Under the pieces are notes generated by a model. That model ran no database searches. It was not told where the DNA came from and was given only the letters and a program-made list of their open reading frames with translations. Shown one piece after another: positions 53,778 through 61,965 of a stretch of 64,000 bases of DNA. Position numbers and translations under genes: made by a program. Source of the DNA: Formosa agariphila KMM 3901 (lineage in GTDB: Bacteria; Bacteroidota; Bacteroidia; Flavobacteriales; Flavobacteriaceae); assembly GCF_000723205.1 (NCBI RefSeq), contig NZ_HG315671.1, forward strand, positions 3,999,507 through 4,063,506, in the 5' to 3' direction. Position 1 is the first letter of the stretch. Each line of letters opens with the position of its first letter.

Positions 53778-54386
53778 ATGAAAAAAGTAATCACACACAG
53801 TATTTGCATGTTAGTCATGATTACTAACATCGCAACAAGTTTCGCTAGTAACCTTTCTATTTTAAATGAAGAAAGAGATCGCATGGAAATTACGTTAACT
53901 CTAGATTATGTAAAAGCAGGACAGCAATTATCTATAAAAGATATAAACGGATTAGTACTTTATAATAAAATCATTGAAAAAGAAGGCATTTTCAGTAACA
54001 GGTTTGACTTAACAGCTTTGCCGAATGGAAGGTATTTTTTCGAACATGAAAAAGATTATCAAATTAAAATTATACCGTTCGATGTCTCGTCTAACAAAGT
54101 AACATTCGATACAACATGTGAACAAGTTATCTTTAAACCGGTATTACATGTTAAAGACAATTTATTATACGTTTCTAAATTAGATTTAAATCGAGAAGAT
54201 ATAAACATCGCTATTTTTCATGATGGTAACTCTAACAGTGGTGACTACAATTTAGTACACGCCGAAAATTTTACAAATACCATGAAATTAGAGCGTATTT
54301 ATAGCCTAACTAACACTAGAAAAGGAAACTACAAAGTTGTTGTTAATGCAAACAACAGAGAATACATCGAATATTTTTCAATCTAA
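53778..54386 (+). CDS. Secreted two-sandwich protein, paralog 3
   Basis: A 202-residue exported protein, third copy of the family. The signal peptide covers about 1-24 (MKKVITHSICMLVMITNIAT start, ending FAS). Shared blocks are MEITLTLDYVKAGQQLSIKD, FDLTALPNGRYFFEHEKD and LYVSKLDLNREDI, ending GNYKVVVNANNREYIEYFSI. Middle residues differ most between copies, suggesting divergence of a binding face. Own promoter module and terminator; function unknown. Confidence 0.8.
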   Translation: MKKVITHSICMLVMITNIATSFASNLSILNEERDRMEITLTLDYVKAGQQLSIKDINGLVLYNKIIEKEGIFSNRFDLTALPNGRYFFEHEKDYQIKIIPFDVSSNKVTFDTTCEQVIFKPVLHVKDNLLYVSKLDLNREDINIAIFHDGNSNSGDYNLVHAENFTNTMKLERIYSLTNTRKGNYKVVVNANNREYIEYFSI

Positions 54387-54420
54387 ACCATCTAAACCCT
54401 ATAATTAACCAACCTAAAAA

Positions 54421-54445
54421 GAGTGAGCACTAAGTGTTCACTCTT
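54421..54445 (+). terminator. Terminator after secreted paralog 3
   Basis: Stem AGAGTGAGCAC / GTGTTCACTCT with one G-T pair, a TAA loop, and flanking A/T runs. It sits 10 bases before the stop of the converging enoyl-CoA hydratase gene, so it may serve both. Confidence 0.85.
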
Positions 54446-54454
54446 TTTTTATGT

Positions 54455-55234
54455 TTATTTTCCAGTAAATTCGGCTTTTCGTTTTTCTAAAAAGGCTGTT
54501 GTTCCTTCTTTAAAATCTTCGGTTCCGAAACATTTACCAAATCCTTTTATTTCTTTTTTATAACCGTTAACTCCAGATTTAAATCCAGCATTTACAGATT
54601 TAATTGCTTCACCAATAGCTTTTGGTGAATTCTTCTTGATTTTATTAGCAATGCCAACACAAAACTCTAACAACTCTTCCTGTGGAACGACGTAATTTAC
54701 CAGACCGTAACTTAAAGCCTGTTCCGAATTAATCATTCCAGCTGTCATAATCATTTCCATAGCCCGCCCTTTACCCACAATTTGTGGTAAACGTTGTGTA
54801 CCACCATATCCCGGTATAACTCCTAAAGACACTTCTGGCAGCCCCATTTTAGCATTATCACTAGCCACTCTAAAATGACATGCCATAGCTAGTTCTAATC
54901 CGCCACCTAAAGCAAAACCATTTACAGCCGCAATAACTGGTGTCGATAAATCTTGTACAAAATTGAATAACAATTCCTGTCCTTTTTCTGCTAGTTTAGC
55001 ACCTTTAGCAACATCGAAATTAGAAAATTCACTAATATCTGCTCCTGCAACAAAAGCTTTTTCTCCGCTTCCTGTAATTATAATTACGCGTGTTTCAATG
55101 TCTTTGTCGGCCGCTTTAAACGCTTTATGCAACTCTTTTATAGTATCTATATTTAATGCATTAAGTTTTTTCGGTCTATTAATGGTAATTGTCGTGATAC
55201 CACCTTGAAATTCTGATAAAATATTAAAAATCAT
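54455..55234 (-). CDS. Enoyl-CoA hydratase/isomerase (crotonase family)
   Basis: A 259-residue crotonase-fold enzyme, likely hydrating trans-2-enoyl-CoA in fatty-acid or butanoyl-CoA metabolism. The CoA oxyanion-hole segment AFVAGADISEF and GFALGGGLELAMACHFRVAS are present, and LPEVSLGVIPGYGGTQRL carries the second catalytic Glu. It starts 3 bases after the broken sensor kinase remnant, in the same leftward group as hemJ-like and MATE genes. Exact substrate unknown. Confidence 0.93.
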   Translation of the reverse strand: MIFNILSEFQGGITTITINRPKKLNALNIDTIKELHKAFKAADKDIETRVIIITGSGEKAFVAGADISEFSNFDVAKGAKLAEKGQELLFNFVQDLSTPVIAAVNGFALGGGLELAMACHFRVASDNAKMGLPEVSLGVIPGYGGTQRLPQIVGKGRAMEMIMTAGMINSEQALSYGLVNYVVPQEELLEFCVGIANKIKKNSPKAIGEAIKSVNAGFKSGVNGYKKEIKGFGKCFGTEDFKEGTTAFLEKRKAEFTGK

Positions 55235-55237
55235 AAT

Positions 55238-55666
55238 TTATGTTTTAGGAAAGGTAACAATAAATGTAGTGCCTTTATTTAGTTGTGTCATAAAAGTAAT
55301 GTTACCATTATAAGATTCAACTATATTTTTTACCATAGCTAAACCAAGACCGGTGCCACTAGATTTTGTTGTAAACTTAGGTTCGAACACCTTCGTTTCA
55401 TTCTTTTCTTCAATTCCAATTCCGTTATCAGATACCGTTATCTTTACAACATTATCATGCAAAGATACATGTGCTACTATTTTAGGAACACGATCTTCTG
55501 GAATGGCTTGAATAGCATTTTTAACCAGATTAGTAACAATTCTTATCAATTGCGTTTTATCGAATGTTGCAATAATTTCTTCCCGTTCGGCAAGAAAAAC
55601 AATATAGTCTTTATTAAAAATATCTAAAGCAAGTCGAACAGTATTTACCACATTAAGCGTTTCGTT
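55238..55666 (-). pseudogene. Sensor histidine kinase, C-terminal ATPase part cut off by a stop codon
   Basis: This frame continues directly, without frameshift, from the N-terminal kinase part after a single TAA (55667-55669). It encodes the HATPase_c domain: N box NLVKNAIQAIPE, G1 DNGIGIEE and G2 GTGLGLAMVKNIVE. The first in-frame alternative start is a GTG at 55651 that yields 137 residues. One base change (TAA to CAA, Gln) would restore a kinase of 483 residues. Alone it lacks the phosphoacceptor His. It could be expressed by readthrough or reinitiation, but loss of function or a sequencing error is more likely. Confidence 0.8.
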
Positions 55667-56689
55667 TTACTGAGCTGGCATATTTGCAAAATTAGAGAAT
55701 GCCGATGCTATAGACGACATGGTATCGATTTGCTGAATTAACGTTTCGGAATACTCTTCTACTTTTTGATGAATATTAGGATCGTCTGGACTAAACTTAC
55801 GTTGAAAATTCTGAACACTTAATCGCATAGGTGTCAACGGATTTTTAATTTCGTGTGCGACTTGTTTTGCCATTTCACGCCAAGCTTCTTCACGCTCACT
55901 TTTTGCTAATTGCTGTGCGCTATCTTCCAATTGGTCAATCATACTATTATACGATTGCACTAAAGTAGAAATTTCTTCACTAGCATCTTCAACCTCAATA
56001 CGGGCATTACGTTTTTCTAAAGTAGTTGAGTTAATTTTATCGCTAATAGTCTTAATCGATTTGGTAATATAATTTGCCAAAAAGAAGGCTATGGCCGAAG
56101 CAAGCACTAGCATAAATAAATATGCATAACTAATACGCTCTAAAAATTCGTCTAATTCTTTAGCTAAAAAATCGTCATCTTCAAGATATGGTAAATTTAA
56201 AATGGCCAACGGTTTAAATTTATTATCCGTGATATAGGAATACGATGATTGAAACACAACATGATTCTCATTTCGCTGTTCTACATAGGTATGTTTTGCT
56301 GTATTAGACAGTGCATTTAAAACATTTGCCTTAATACATTTTGGCACAGAATCTTGTGCGAATCCGGCACGAGAAGAAGTTAAAATAGATCCATCTAAAT
56401 CGTAAATATTAATTTCTAAGTTATGAATATTCGCAATTTCGTAAATCTTATCTTTAAAAATGTAAGGGATTTTTTCAGTTTTAACCTCGAAAGAAGTCTG
56501 TTTGATTACAAAATTAATATGTGCTTTTATATTCTTTTCTTTACGCTCTAAGCGTTGCTGGTGGTAATCGATAGCTTCTTCTCCATATTGATAAATGGCA
56601 ACACCTACAATTAAAATTGAAGCCAATACCACTACAAATAACATAGCGATAAAAATACGGAGCCGTAAAGAAATTTTTTTAAGTTTCAT
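55667..56689 (-). CDS. Sensor histidine kinase, N-terminal part (interrupted gene)
   Basis: The 340-residue N-terminal part of a membrane sensor kinase. There are two transmembrane helices (about 12-32 and 188-210) with a periplasmic sensor region between. A HAMP domain follows (about 210-260), then a HisKA domain with phosphoacceptor His279 in KQVAHEIKNPLTPMRLS. It ends at SNFANMPAQ followed by TAA, where related proteins would continue into the catalytic domain. The rest is present downstream in the same frame. The protein as made cannot bind ATP. It is 34 bases after the hemJ-like gene. A cognate response regulator is not adjacent. Confidence 0.85.
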   Translation of the reverse strand: MKLKKISLRLRIFIAMLFVVVLASILIVGVAIYQYGEEAIDYHQQRLERKEKNIKAHINFVIKQTSFEVKTEKIPYIFKDKIYEIANIHNLEINIYDLDGSILTSSRAGFAQDSVPKCIKANVLNALSNTAKHTYVEQRNENHVVFQSSYSYITDNKFKPLAILNLPYLEDDDFLAKELDEFLERISYAYLFMLVLASAIAFFLANYITKSIKTISDKINSTTLEKRNARIEVEDASEEISTLVQSYNSMIDQLEDSAQQLAKSEREEAWREMAKQVAHEIKNPLTPMRLSVQNFQRKFSPDDPNIHQKVEEYSETLIQQIDTMSSIASAFSNFANMPAQ

Positions 56690-56723
56690 GAATTAGTATG
56701 CCCTCAATAATCAAGCCAATGAT

Positions 56724-57272
56724 CTAGGCATTGGGGTTTTTAGCACGAATACGTTTATAAACCTTAAAACCTAACATAATTAGTACACCCAACACAAAGA
56801 TTCCGACGATACCAAAGATCCAATCGAAACTACTTTTTAAGATTACCAAAAACACAACGGCAAAAAGTATAAAGGTCGCTCCTTCGTTCCATAGCCTCAT
56901 ATAACTAGAGGTTTTTCTAACATCATCGCGTTGTAATTGTTTAAAATACTGATGTGTTTTTAAATGATAACCAATTAATAAAACCACAAATCCCAATTTT
57001 ACATGCATCCATGGTTGTAGCAACCATTCAGGCATAAGAATAAGTAACCAAATTGCAAAAATTGTAGCTAAAATAGCAGATGGCCAAGTAATAATATACC
57101 ACAAGCGCTTCGTCATTAACTTTAATTGTTCGCCCAAAATTTCTTTATCCGGAGACGGTTTATGAAAAGATTCTATTTGATATACAAACAATCGTGGAAT
57201 ATAAAAAAGACCTGCAAACCAGGTGATAACAAAAATAAGATGAAGCGATTTTATATAGTTGTAATATTCCAT
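56724..57272 (-). CDS. hemJ: CopD-family membrane protein, probable HemJ protoporphyrinogen oxidase
   Basis: A 182-residue integral membrane protein with four to five helices. It matches HemJ, the oxygen-independent protoporphyrinogen IX oxidase: SLHLIFVITWFAGLFYIPRL near the start (conserved His), LMTKRLWYIITWPSAI, WMHVKLGFVVLLIGYH and a C-terminal YMRLWNEGATFILF. In Bacteroidota this family is often labelled CopD. It lies between the MATE gene (9 bases upstream) and the sensor kinase; hemH is one gene further up, supporting a heme role. Confidence 0.78.
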   Translation of the reverse strand: MEYYNYIKSLHLIFVITWFAGLFYIPRLFVYQIESFHKPSPDKEILGEQLKLMTKRLWYIITWPSAILATIFAIWLLILMPEWLLQPWMHVKLGFVVLLIGYHLKTHQYFKQLQRDDVRKTSSYMRLWNEGATFILFAVVFLVILKSSFDWIFGIVGIFVLGVLIMLGFKVYKRIRAKNPNA

Positions 57273-57281
57273 ATTTATATG

Positions 57282-58643
57282 TTAAGCCGTCTTTGTACTT
57301 CTTTTAACTAAATCTGTTTTAATTTCACGGTTTAAAAAATAACCTGTGACGATGGTCGATAACACATCGGAAATTGGAAACGACATCCAAACACCTAATT
57401 CTCCAAAAAACTTCGGTAAAATTAAAATTAAAGGAATAAAGAAAAAACCTTGACGCGTTAATGTTAGTAATAATGCAGGCTTAGCTTTACCAATGGCCTG
57501 AAAATAGGCTGCTCCTATTAATTGCAACGCAATAATTGGGGTGGCGGCAAAAACCCAACGCATAGCAGATGGTGTTTGCTTTAACACTTCGGGATCCTGT
57601 GTAAACATTTTTGTGATGGTTTCTGGAAAAGCCATGAGTAAAATAAAAACTATAGTTGCTAGAATCGCTGCATATTTAATAGCTGTATAAATAGATTCAC
57701 GAACACGATCGTATTGTTCGGCACCATAATTATACCCAGCAATAGGCAAGAATCCTTGTGTGACTCCAAATACAGGAAATAAAGCAAACATAAGCATACG
57801 CCCAACAATGGCATAAGCAGTAACAGACACTTCTCCTCCTAAATGGAATAATATGTTATTCATAAATAAATAAGTAACACTTACAACCGCTTGACGGGCT
57901 AACGTTACAAAACCAAGTGATCCTATTTCAGAAATAGTTTCCCATTTTAATCGTAAGTACGACCAGTCGATTTTTAAAGTAGAATTATCTGAAAAGAAAT
58001 ACCATAGCACAAACACAAATCCAATAAAATTTGAACCTGTTGTTGCCCAAGCCGCTCCAGCCATTCCCATATCTAGCGTATGGATGAATATATAATCGAA
58101 AATAAGATTCCCTACAGAAGGAATCATCATAGAGTACATTGCAAATTTAGGATTCCCCTCTGCACGCATAACATTGTTACCCATCATAGAAAACCCTAAG
58201 AAAGGAACCCCATACATAACAATATTATAATACGTTTTAGCGGGCTCAAAAATATCGCCTTTACCACCAAAGGCTGAAATAATTTCGTCATTAAAAAATA
58301 ACCCCAAGGTTACAAAAGAAGTGATAAGTATGAGCGTTAAGGTAATCTGGTTTCCAAAAACATCTAAAGCTTTTTCTTTATTATTAGCTCCTAACGCTCT
58401 AGAAATAATAGATGACCCACCTATACCAATAGACATCCCTAAGGCTGCTATAAAAAAGGATACAGGCAAAACCACATTTATGGCTGCAATTGCAATAGAG
58501 CCAATCCAGTTTCCAACGAAAATAGTATCTACAAGTACATTTAGGGACATGACTAAAATCCCAATAGATGCAGGTACAGACTGCTTAATTAAAAGTTGAC
58601 TAATGGGTTTTGTTCCTAAATCTACAGATACTTTTTCTCTCAT
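57282..58643 (-). CDS. MATE-family multidrug/metabolite efflux transporter
   Basis: A 453-residue inner-membrane transporter with about 12 helices in two homologous halves, as expected for the MATE family. Typical blocks are KQSVPASIGILVMSLNVLVD near residue 18, GNWIGSIAIAAINVVLP and GVTQGFLPIAGYNYGA in the middle. Exports drugs or metabolites with Na+ or H+. It lies 18 bases after ferrochelatase and 9 bases before the hemJ-like gene, so it shares the heme-gene transcript. A porphyrin-export role is only a possibility. Confidence 0.92.
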   Translation of the reverse strand: MREKVSVDLGTKPISQLLIKQSVPASIGILVMSLNVLVDTIFVGNWIGSIAIAAINVVLPVSFFIAALGMSIGIGGSSIISRALGANNKEKALDVFGNQITLTLILITSFVTLGLFFNDEIISAFGGKGDIFEPAKTYYNIVMYGVPFLGFSMMGNNVMRAEGNPKFAMYSMMIPSVGNLIFDYIFIHTLDMGMAGAAWATTGSNFIGFVFVLWYFFSDNSTLKIDWSYLRLKWETISEIGSLGFVTLARQAVVSVTYLFMNNILFHLGGEVSVTAYAIVGRMLMFALFPVFGVTQGFLPIAGYNYGAEQYDRVRESIYTAIKYAAILATIVFILLMAFPETITKMFTQDPEVLKQTPSAMRWVFAATPIIALQLIGAAYFQAIGKAKPALLLTLTRQGFFFIPLILILPKFFGELGVWMSFPISDVLSTIVTGYFLNREIKTDLVKRSTKTA

Positions 58644-58661
58644 ACTTATGCAATAATAACC

Positions 58662-59678
58662 TTATTTAGCCCAATTGTTTATCCATTTCCCTAACAACGC
58701 AGACCAAGAATCGTCATCGTTTAAACAAGGTACTGTGGTAAATTCTTTTCCGCCTACTTCATGAAAAAGTTCTTGACCTTCCATTGCAATTTCTTCTAAT
58801 GTCTCCAAACAATCGCTAACAAAAGCAGGTGTTATTATTGCCATATTTTTAACTCCAGCTAATCCCAATCTTTCAATGGTTCTATCTGTATACGGTTGTA
58901 ACCACGGATCAAACCCTAATCTAGATTGAAACGAGGTTGAAAATGCTCCTTCTTCTAAACCAAGTTTTTCTGCAACCAATCGCGTAACCTCTAAACATTG
59001 GTGTTTATAACAAAATTCGTGTGCTTTAGACGGGGTTACACAACAAGACCCATCTATTTTACAATGCGATTTTGTAACGTCACTTTTTCTAATGTGTCGC
59101 TCTGGAATACCATGATAAGAAAACAATATATGATCGTATGTTTTTCCACCAAGATGACGCTTTACAGAGTCACTTAACACTTCAATATAATCTGGTTTAT
59201 TATAGAAAGCAGGTAAATGATCTATTTTAACATTCGGAAAATGTTCTTGGCGTAGCTCTTCAGTTAAAACTAAAATAGTTTCTGTAGTTGCCATAGCAAA
59301 TTGAGGGTACAATGGAATTAAGAAAACCTCATCTACACCTTGATCTACCAACTCCTGAATTCCCTTTTTAATGGTCATAGAACCATAACGCATAGCTAAT
59401 GCTACAGGATAATCTACTTCCTTTTGCACTTTAGCTTTAAGGCGTTCCGAAATCACTATTAATGGAGACCCTTCGTCCCACCATATTTTTTTATATGCAG
59501 CAGCAGAAGCTTTTGGTCGTGTTTTTAAAATTATACCTTTTACTAGTGCTGTTCTAGCTATTAGAGGAATATCTATAACACGTTCGTCCATTAGAAACTC
59601 TCCTAAATATTTTTTTACATCCTGCGGACTAGGACTCTCTGGAGAGCCTAAGTTAACAAGTAAAACTCCTTTTTTCAT
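58662..59678 (-). CDS. hemH: Ferrochelatase
   Basis: A 338-residue ferrochelatase inserting Fe2+ into protoporphyrin IX, the last step of heme synthesis. The start at 59678 gives MKKGVLLVNLGSPESP, the family N-terminus; an ATG five codons upstream would precede the likely -7 box. The active-site His is in LFSYHGIPERH and the C-terminal acidic site in ITPAFVSDCLETLEEI. A Cys-rich segment (CKIDGSCC ... CYKHQC) is typical of Bacteroidota forms. It heads a leftward run with MATE and hemJ-like genes. Confidence 0.95.
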   Translation of the reverse strand: MKKGVLLVNLGSPESPSPQDVKKYLGEFLMDERVIDIPLIARTALVKGIILKTRPKASAAAYKKIWWDEGSPLIVISERLKAKVQKEVDYPVALAMRYGSMTIKKGIQELVDQGVDEVFLIPLYPQFAMATTETILVLTEELRQEHFPNVKIDHLPAFYNKPDYIEVLSDSVKRHLGGKTYDHILFSYHGIPERHIRKSDVTKSHCKIDGSCCVTPSKAHEFCYKHQCLEVTRLVAEKLGLEEGAFSTSFQSRLGFDPWLQPYTDRTIERLGLAGVKNMAIITPAFVSDCLETLEEIAMEGQELFHEVGGKEFTTVPCLNDDDSWSALLGKWINNWAK

Positions 59679-59682
59679 TTTA

Positions 59683-59690
59683 CAAAAGTA
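59683..59690 (-). promoter_or_regulatory. Possible -7 box of hemH, nearly leaderless
   Basis: Reads TACTTTTG on the minus strand, matching TAnnTTTG, only 4 bases before the hemH ATG. If used, the message would be close to leaderless. Confidence 0.3.
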
Positions 59691-59786
59691 CAATAGAAAT
59701 TACGATCCTACCACATTCTAATCATAGTATTATCTTATCAACTATTCAATCAAATTGATTATTAGGACTCTTGTATATCAAAAAAA

Positions 59787-59948
59787 TTACATACTCTTAA
59801 TTCTATTTTTTTCTTGCTGATGATGTATCGAACGGTCTTCATTAGCATTACAATCTTGAAAAATGCCACAAGATTTACCTAATCGTACTAACGATTTAGT
59901 ATTCGAATCTTTCGACCAAGCTTCTATTTCTGGAGATAAATATGTCAT
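59787..59948 (-). CDS. Small 53-residue protein, tandem copy B
   Basis: A 53-codon gene beginning ATG and ending TAA. The protein starts MTYLSPEIEAWSKDSNTKS and continues with LVRLGKSCGIFQDCNANE, then a His/Gln/Lys-rich tail. It shares 32 of the first 37 residues with copy A 205 bases upstream, while the tails differ. Many codons of identical residues differ at the third base (GCT/GCA, AAT/AAC, CAA/CAG), which indicates selection on protein sequence. Two Cys are six apart (CGIFQDC). No signal peptide or membrane helix. I know no family. Role unknown; could be a metal- or redox-active regulator or a peptide precursor. Confidence 0.75.
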   Translation of the reverse strand: MTYLSPEIEAWSKDSNTKSLVRLGKSCGIFQDCNANEDRSIHHQQEKNRIKSM

Positions 59949-60153
59949 AACAATCAACTTTTTTACATCTGTAAAACTAAAGGAAGAAGTTTATTACAGC
60001 GTTAAGACGATGTTACATACGGAATAAGAAATGATAGGACAACACGTTTAAAATTCTTAATAAGATAACATGCACCACATGATACATTATAATCTTATAA
60101 CTCTGAATTAAAAATTAGATGATTGAAAAATTACACTTCGTAATTTAATACCC

Positions 60154-60315
60154 TTATTGTTTTTTAGATGAAGATTCTTTTTGCTGTTTCTTAACGGGAA
60201 TAACTTCGTTTGCATTACAATCCTGAAAAATGCCACAAGACACTCCGGGTCTTACTAACGATTTTGATTCAGATTGTTTCGACCAAGCTTCTATTTCTGG
60301 AGATAAATATGTCAT
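60154..60315 (-). CDS. Small 53-residue protein, tandem copy A
   Basis: A 53-codon gene, also ATG to TAA. It reads MTYLSPEIEAWSKQSESKS, then LVRPGVSCGIFQDCNANE, then a Lys/Gln/Ser-rich tail (VIPVKKQQKESSSKKQ). It lies 39 bases after the ThuA gene on the same strand, so it may be co-transcribed with the AraC-ThuA pair. TATATTTA at 60337-60344 could be its own -7 box. Same length as copy B despite a different tail. Function unknown. Confidence 0.75.
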   Translation of the reverse strand: MTYLSPEIEAWSKQSESKSLVRPGVSCGIFQDCNANEVIPVKKQQKESSSKKQ

Positions 60316-60336
60316 ACTAAAAGATTTAAGACATCT

Positions 60337-60344
60337 TAAATATA
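60337..60344 (-). promoter_or_regulatory. Possible -7 box of small gene copy A
   Basis: Reads TATATTTA on the minus strand, one base off TAnnTTTG, 21 bases before the ATG. Confidence 0.28.
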
Positions 60345-60354
60345 GTGAATAAAA

Positions 60355-61056
60355 TTAGTCTAAACAATACCGTATGCCTCCTAAAAGATGCATTCTAAAG
60401 TTTGGGTCTGAATAAGCCTCAATGGTATGACCGAGCCCCGTATAAAACGAACGTCCGCCATCAAATTCCTGACACCACGCTATAGGATGATAATCCCCAT
60501 TTTCTCCACCTGCATAAGAGGTTTCATCTAGCATAATAAGCGGATTTATAGCGTCGCTTATGTTTTTAAAATTATACCATTCATCAAAATGTTTCCAATT
60601 GGCATCTAAATGTTGTGTTGCTTCATGATTGGTGTTCACAATCTTTAAATTTGCCTGAGATTGCTCTGGATGACTAATAAAATATGCACCAACAAGCTTA
60701 CCATACCATGGCCAGTCGTACTCGGTATCTGTAGCAGAATGCACACCTAGAAAACTTCCTCCATTATTAATAAATGCTTTAAAAGCGTCTTGTTGTTTTT
60801 CATTTAAAACATTACCCGTAGTATTTAAAAAGATTACAAGTTTATATCTCAATAAATTTTCTGAGTTAAATACCTCTGAATTTTCTGTATGTGTAATCGC
60901 AAAACCATGTTCTGTACCCAATGCTGTTAATGTTTTTACACCAACTTCAATAGATTTATGCCTAAATCCTTCTGTTTTAGAGAACACCAACACTTGATCT
61001 ATATTCTGAGCAACAACAGAACCACAAGAAAACAGCAAAACGATTAATAATTTCAT
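60355..61056 (-). CDS. Exported ThuA-domain protein
   Basis: A 233-residue exported protein with a signal peptide (1-17, ending VVAQ) and a single ThuA (glutamine-amidotransferase-like) domain. Features include VLVFSKTEGFRHKSIEVG, a GGSFLGVHSATDTEYDWPWYG loop (read GVHSATDTEYDWPWYG) and GRSFYTGLGHTIEAY. ThuA domains occur in sugar-utilisation proteins, but the enzymatic role is poorly defined. It begins 2 bases after the AraC regulator gene, so the two are co-transcribed. The link to heme neighbours is unclear. Confidence 0.87.
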   Translation of the reverse strand: MKLLIVLLFSCGSVVAQNIDQVLVFSKTEGFRHKSIEVGVKTLTALGTEHGFAITHTENSEVFNSENLLRYKLVIFLNTTGNVLNEKQQDAFKAFINNGGSFLGVHSATDTEYDWPWYGKLVGAYFISHPEQSQANLKIVNTNHEATQHLDANWKHFDEWYNFKNISDAINPLIMLDETSYAGGENGDYHPIAWCQEFDGGRSFYTGLGHTIEAYSDPNFRMHLLGGIRYCLD

Positions 61057-61058
61057 AC

Positions 61059-61943
61059 CTAATTAATTGATTGTAAATATTTTTTTGGAGTAGTTCCGTA
61101 CTTCTTCTTAAAGGCAGCAATAAAGTGACTTGAAGTACTATAGCCCACTTTTAACCCCACTTCATTTACATTAAAACCTCCTGTTTCTAGCAGCTTTCTA
61201 GCTTCTTCCATTTTATAGTCGAATAAAAAACTAAAAACCGAATCTCCATAAATTTGTTTAAATCCTTCTTTAAGTTTCTTAAGACTTAAACCAATCTCGT
61301 CTGCCAATTCCTGTAAACTAGGCGGCTCTGCCATTCTAGAAATAATAATATCTTTTGCTTTTCTAATTTTAATCACATTGGTTTCGTCTACTAAAAACGG
61401 ACATTGTTCAACATTAGCATCTTCACTCCTATTAAAATACAAGCTCAACAACTCGAAAGTCTTTCCTTTAAAATAAAGATTTTTAATAGATTCGTTTAAA
61501 TTGTAATGCATGATTTGCGTTAAAACAATAGCCATAGACGGAGAAATTTTCCCGTCTTTATAATATTTCTTATCCTTATTATCATCGCTTAAAAACGTAA
61601 CATAATCGGCTTCCTGAGAAAACAAGCCATGAAACTCTTTAATAGAAATTAAAATAGTAACCAACCATGAGTTAGGATTAACCTCTAAATGAATTGGTAA
61701 ATCTTGCTGCGGATTATAAAGTAGCAATGAATTCTCTTCGTTAATATTTAACGTATAGCTTCCTTTATTGAATTTGAATGCTGAAGAACCTTTTAAACAA
61801 AAATGAAATTGAATAACACTACTGTCTATATGTTTCTCTACAACATCTACTCCAAGACCTTCATTTTGATAGGTTAAGACAGAAAAACCCTGATCTATAA
61901 TGGTTTCCTTAAATGTTCCTTCAGCGTTATTTTTTTGTTCCAT
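61059..61943 (-). CDS. AraC-family transcriptional regulator
   Basis: A 294-residue regulator. The start at 61943 (MEQKNNAEGTFKE) is preferred; an upstream ATG at 61979 lies inside the dyad operator. The N-terminal half is a sensor domain of unknown ligand (about 1-190). The C-terminal double helix-turn-helix covers about 205-294 (LQELADEIGLSLKKLKEGFK and VGYSTSSHFIAAFKKKYGTTP). The layout is like PchR-type iron/siderophore regulators. It is divergent from hemA and upstream of the ThuA gene. It is a plausible controller of the heme and iron genes here, by inference. Confidence 0.88.
   Translation of the reverse strand: MEQKNNAEGTFKETIIDQGFSVLTYQNEGLGVDVVEKHIDSSVIQFHFCLKGSSAFKFNKGSYTLNINEENSLLLYNPQQDLPIHLEVNPNSWLVTILISIKEFHGLFSQEADYVTFLSDDNKDKKYYKDGKISPSMAIVLTQIMHYNLNESIKNLYFKGKTFELLSLYFNRSEDANVEQCPFLVDETNVIKIRKAKDIIISRMAEPPSLQELADEIGLSLKKLKEGFKQIYGDSVFSFLFDYKMEEARKLLETGGFNVNEVGLKVGYSTSSHFIAAFKKKYGTTPKKYLQSIN
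61911..61936. repeat. 26-bp near-repeat, copy in the AraC 5' coding end
   Basis: 23 of 26 bases match 62078-62103 in the AraC-hemA intergenic region, including TTCAGCGTTA. This copy encodes the NNAEGTF residues of the AraC protein on the minus strand. Confidence 0.55.
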
Positions 61944-61965
61944 TTTTCTAAAATTTAAATCGCAT

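Noticed and set aside
60355-60375. TTTAGACT half-site upstream of small gene copy A
   Set aside because: The match comes from the coding end of the ThuA gene (Cys-Leu-Asp-stop) and the other half of the dyad is missing.
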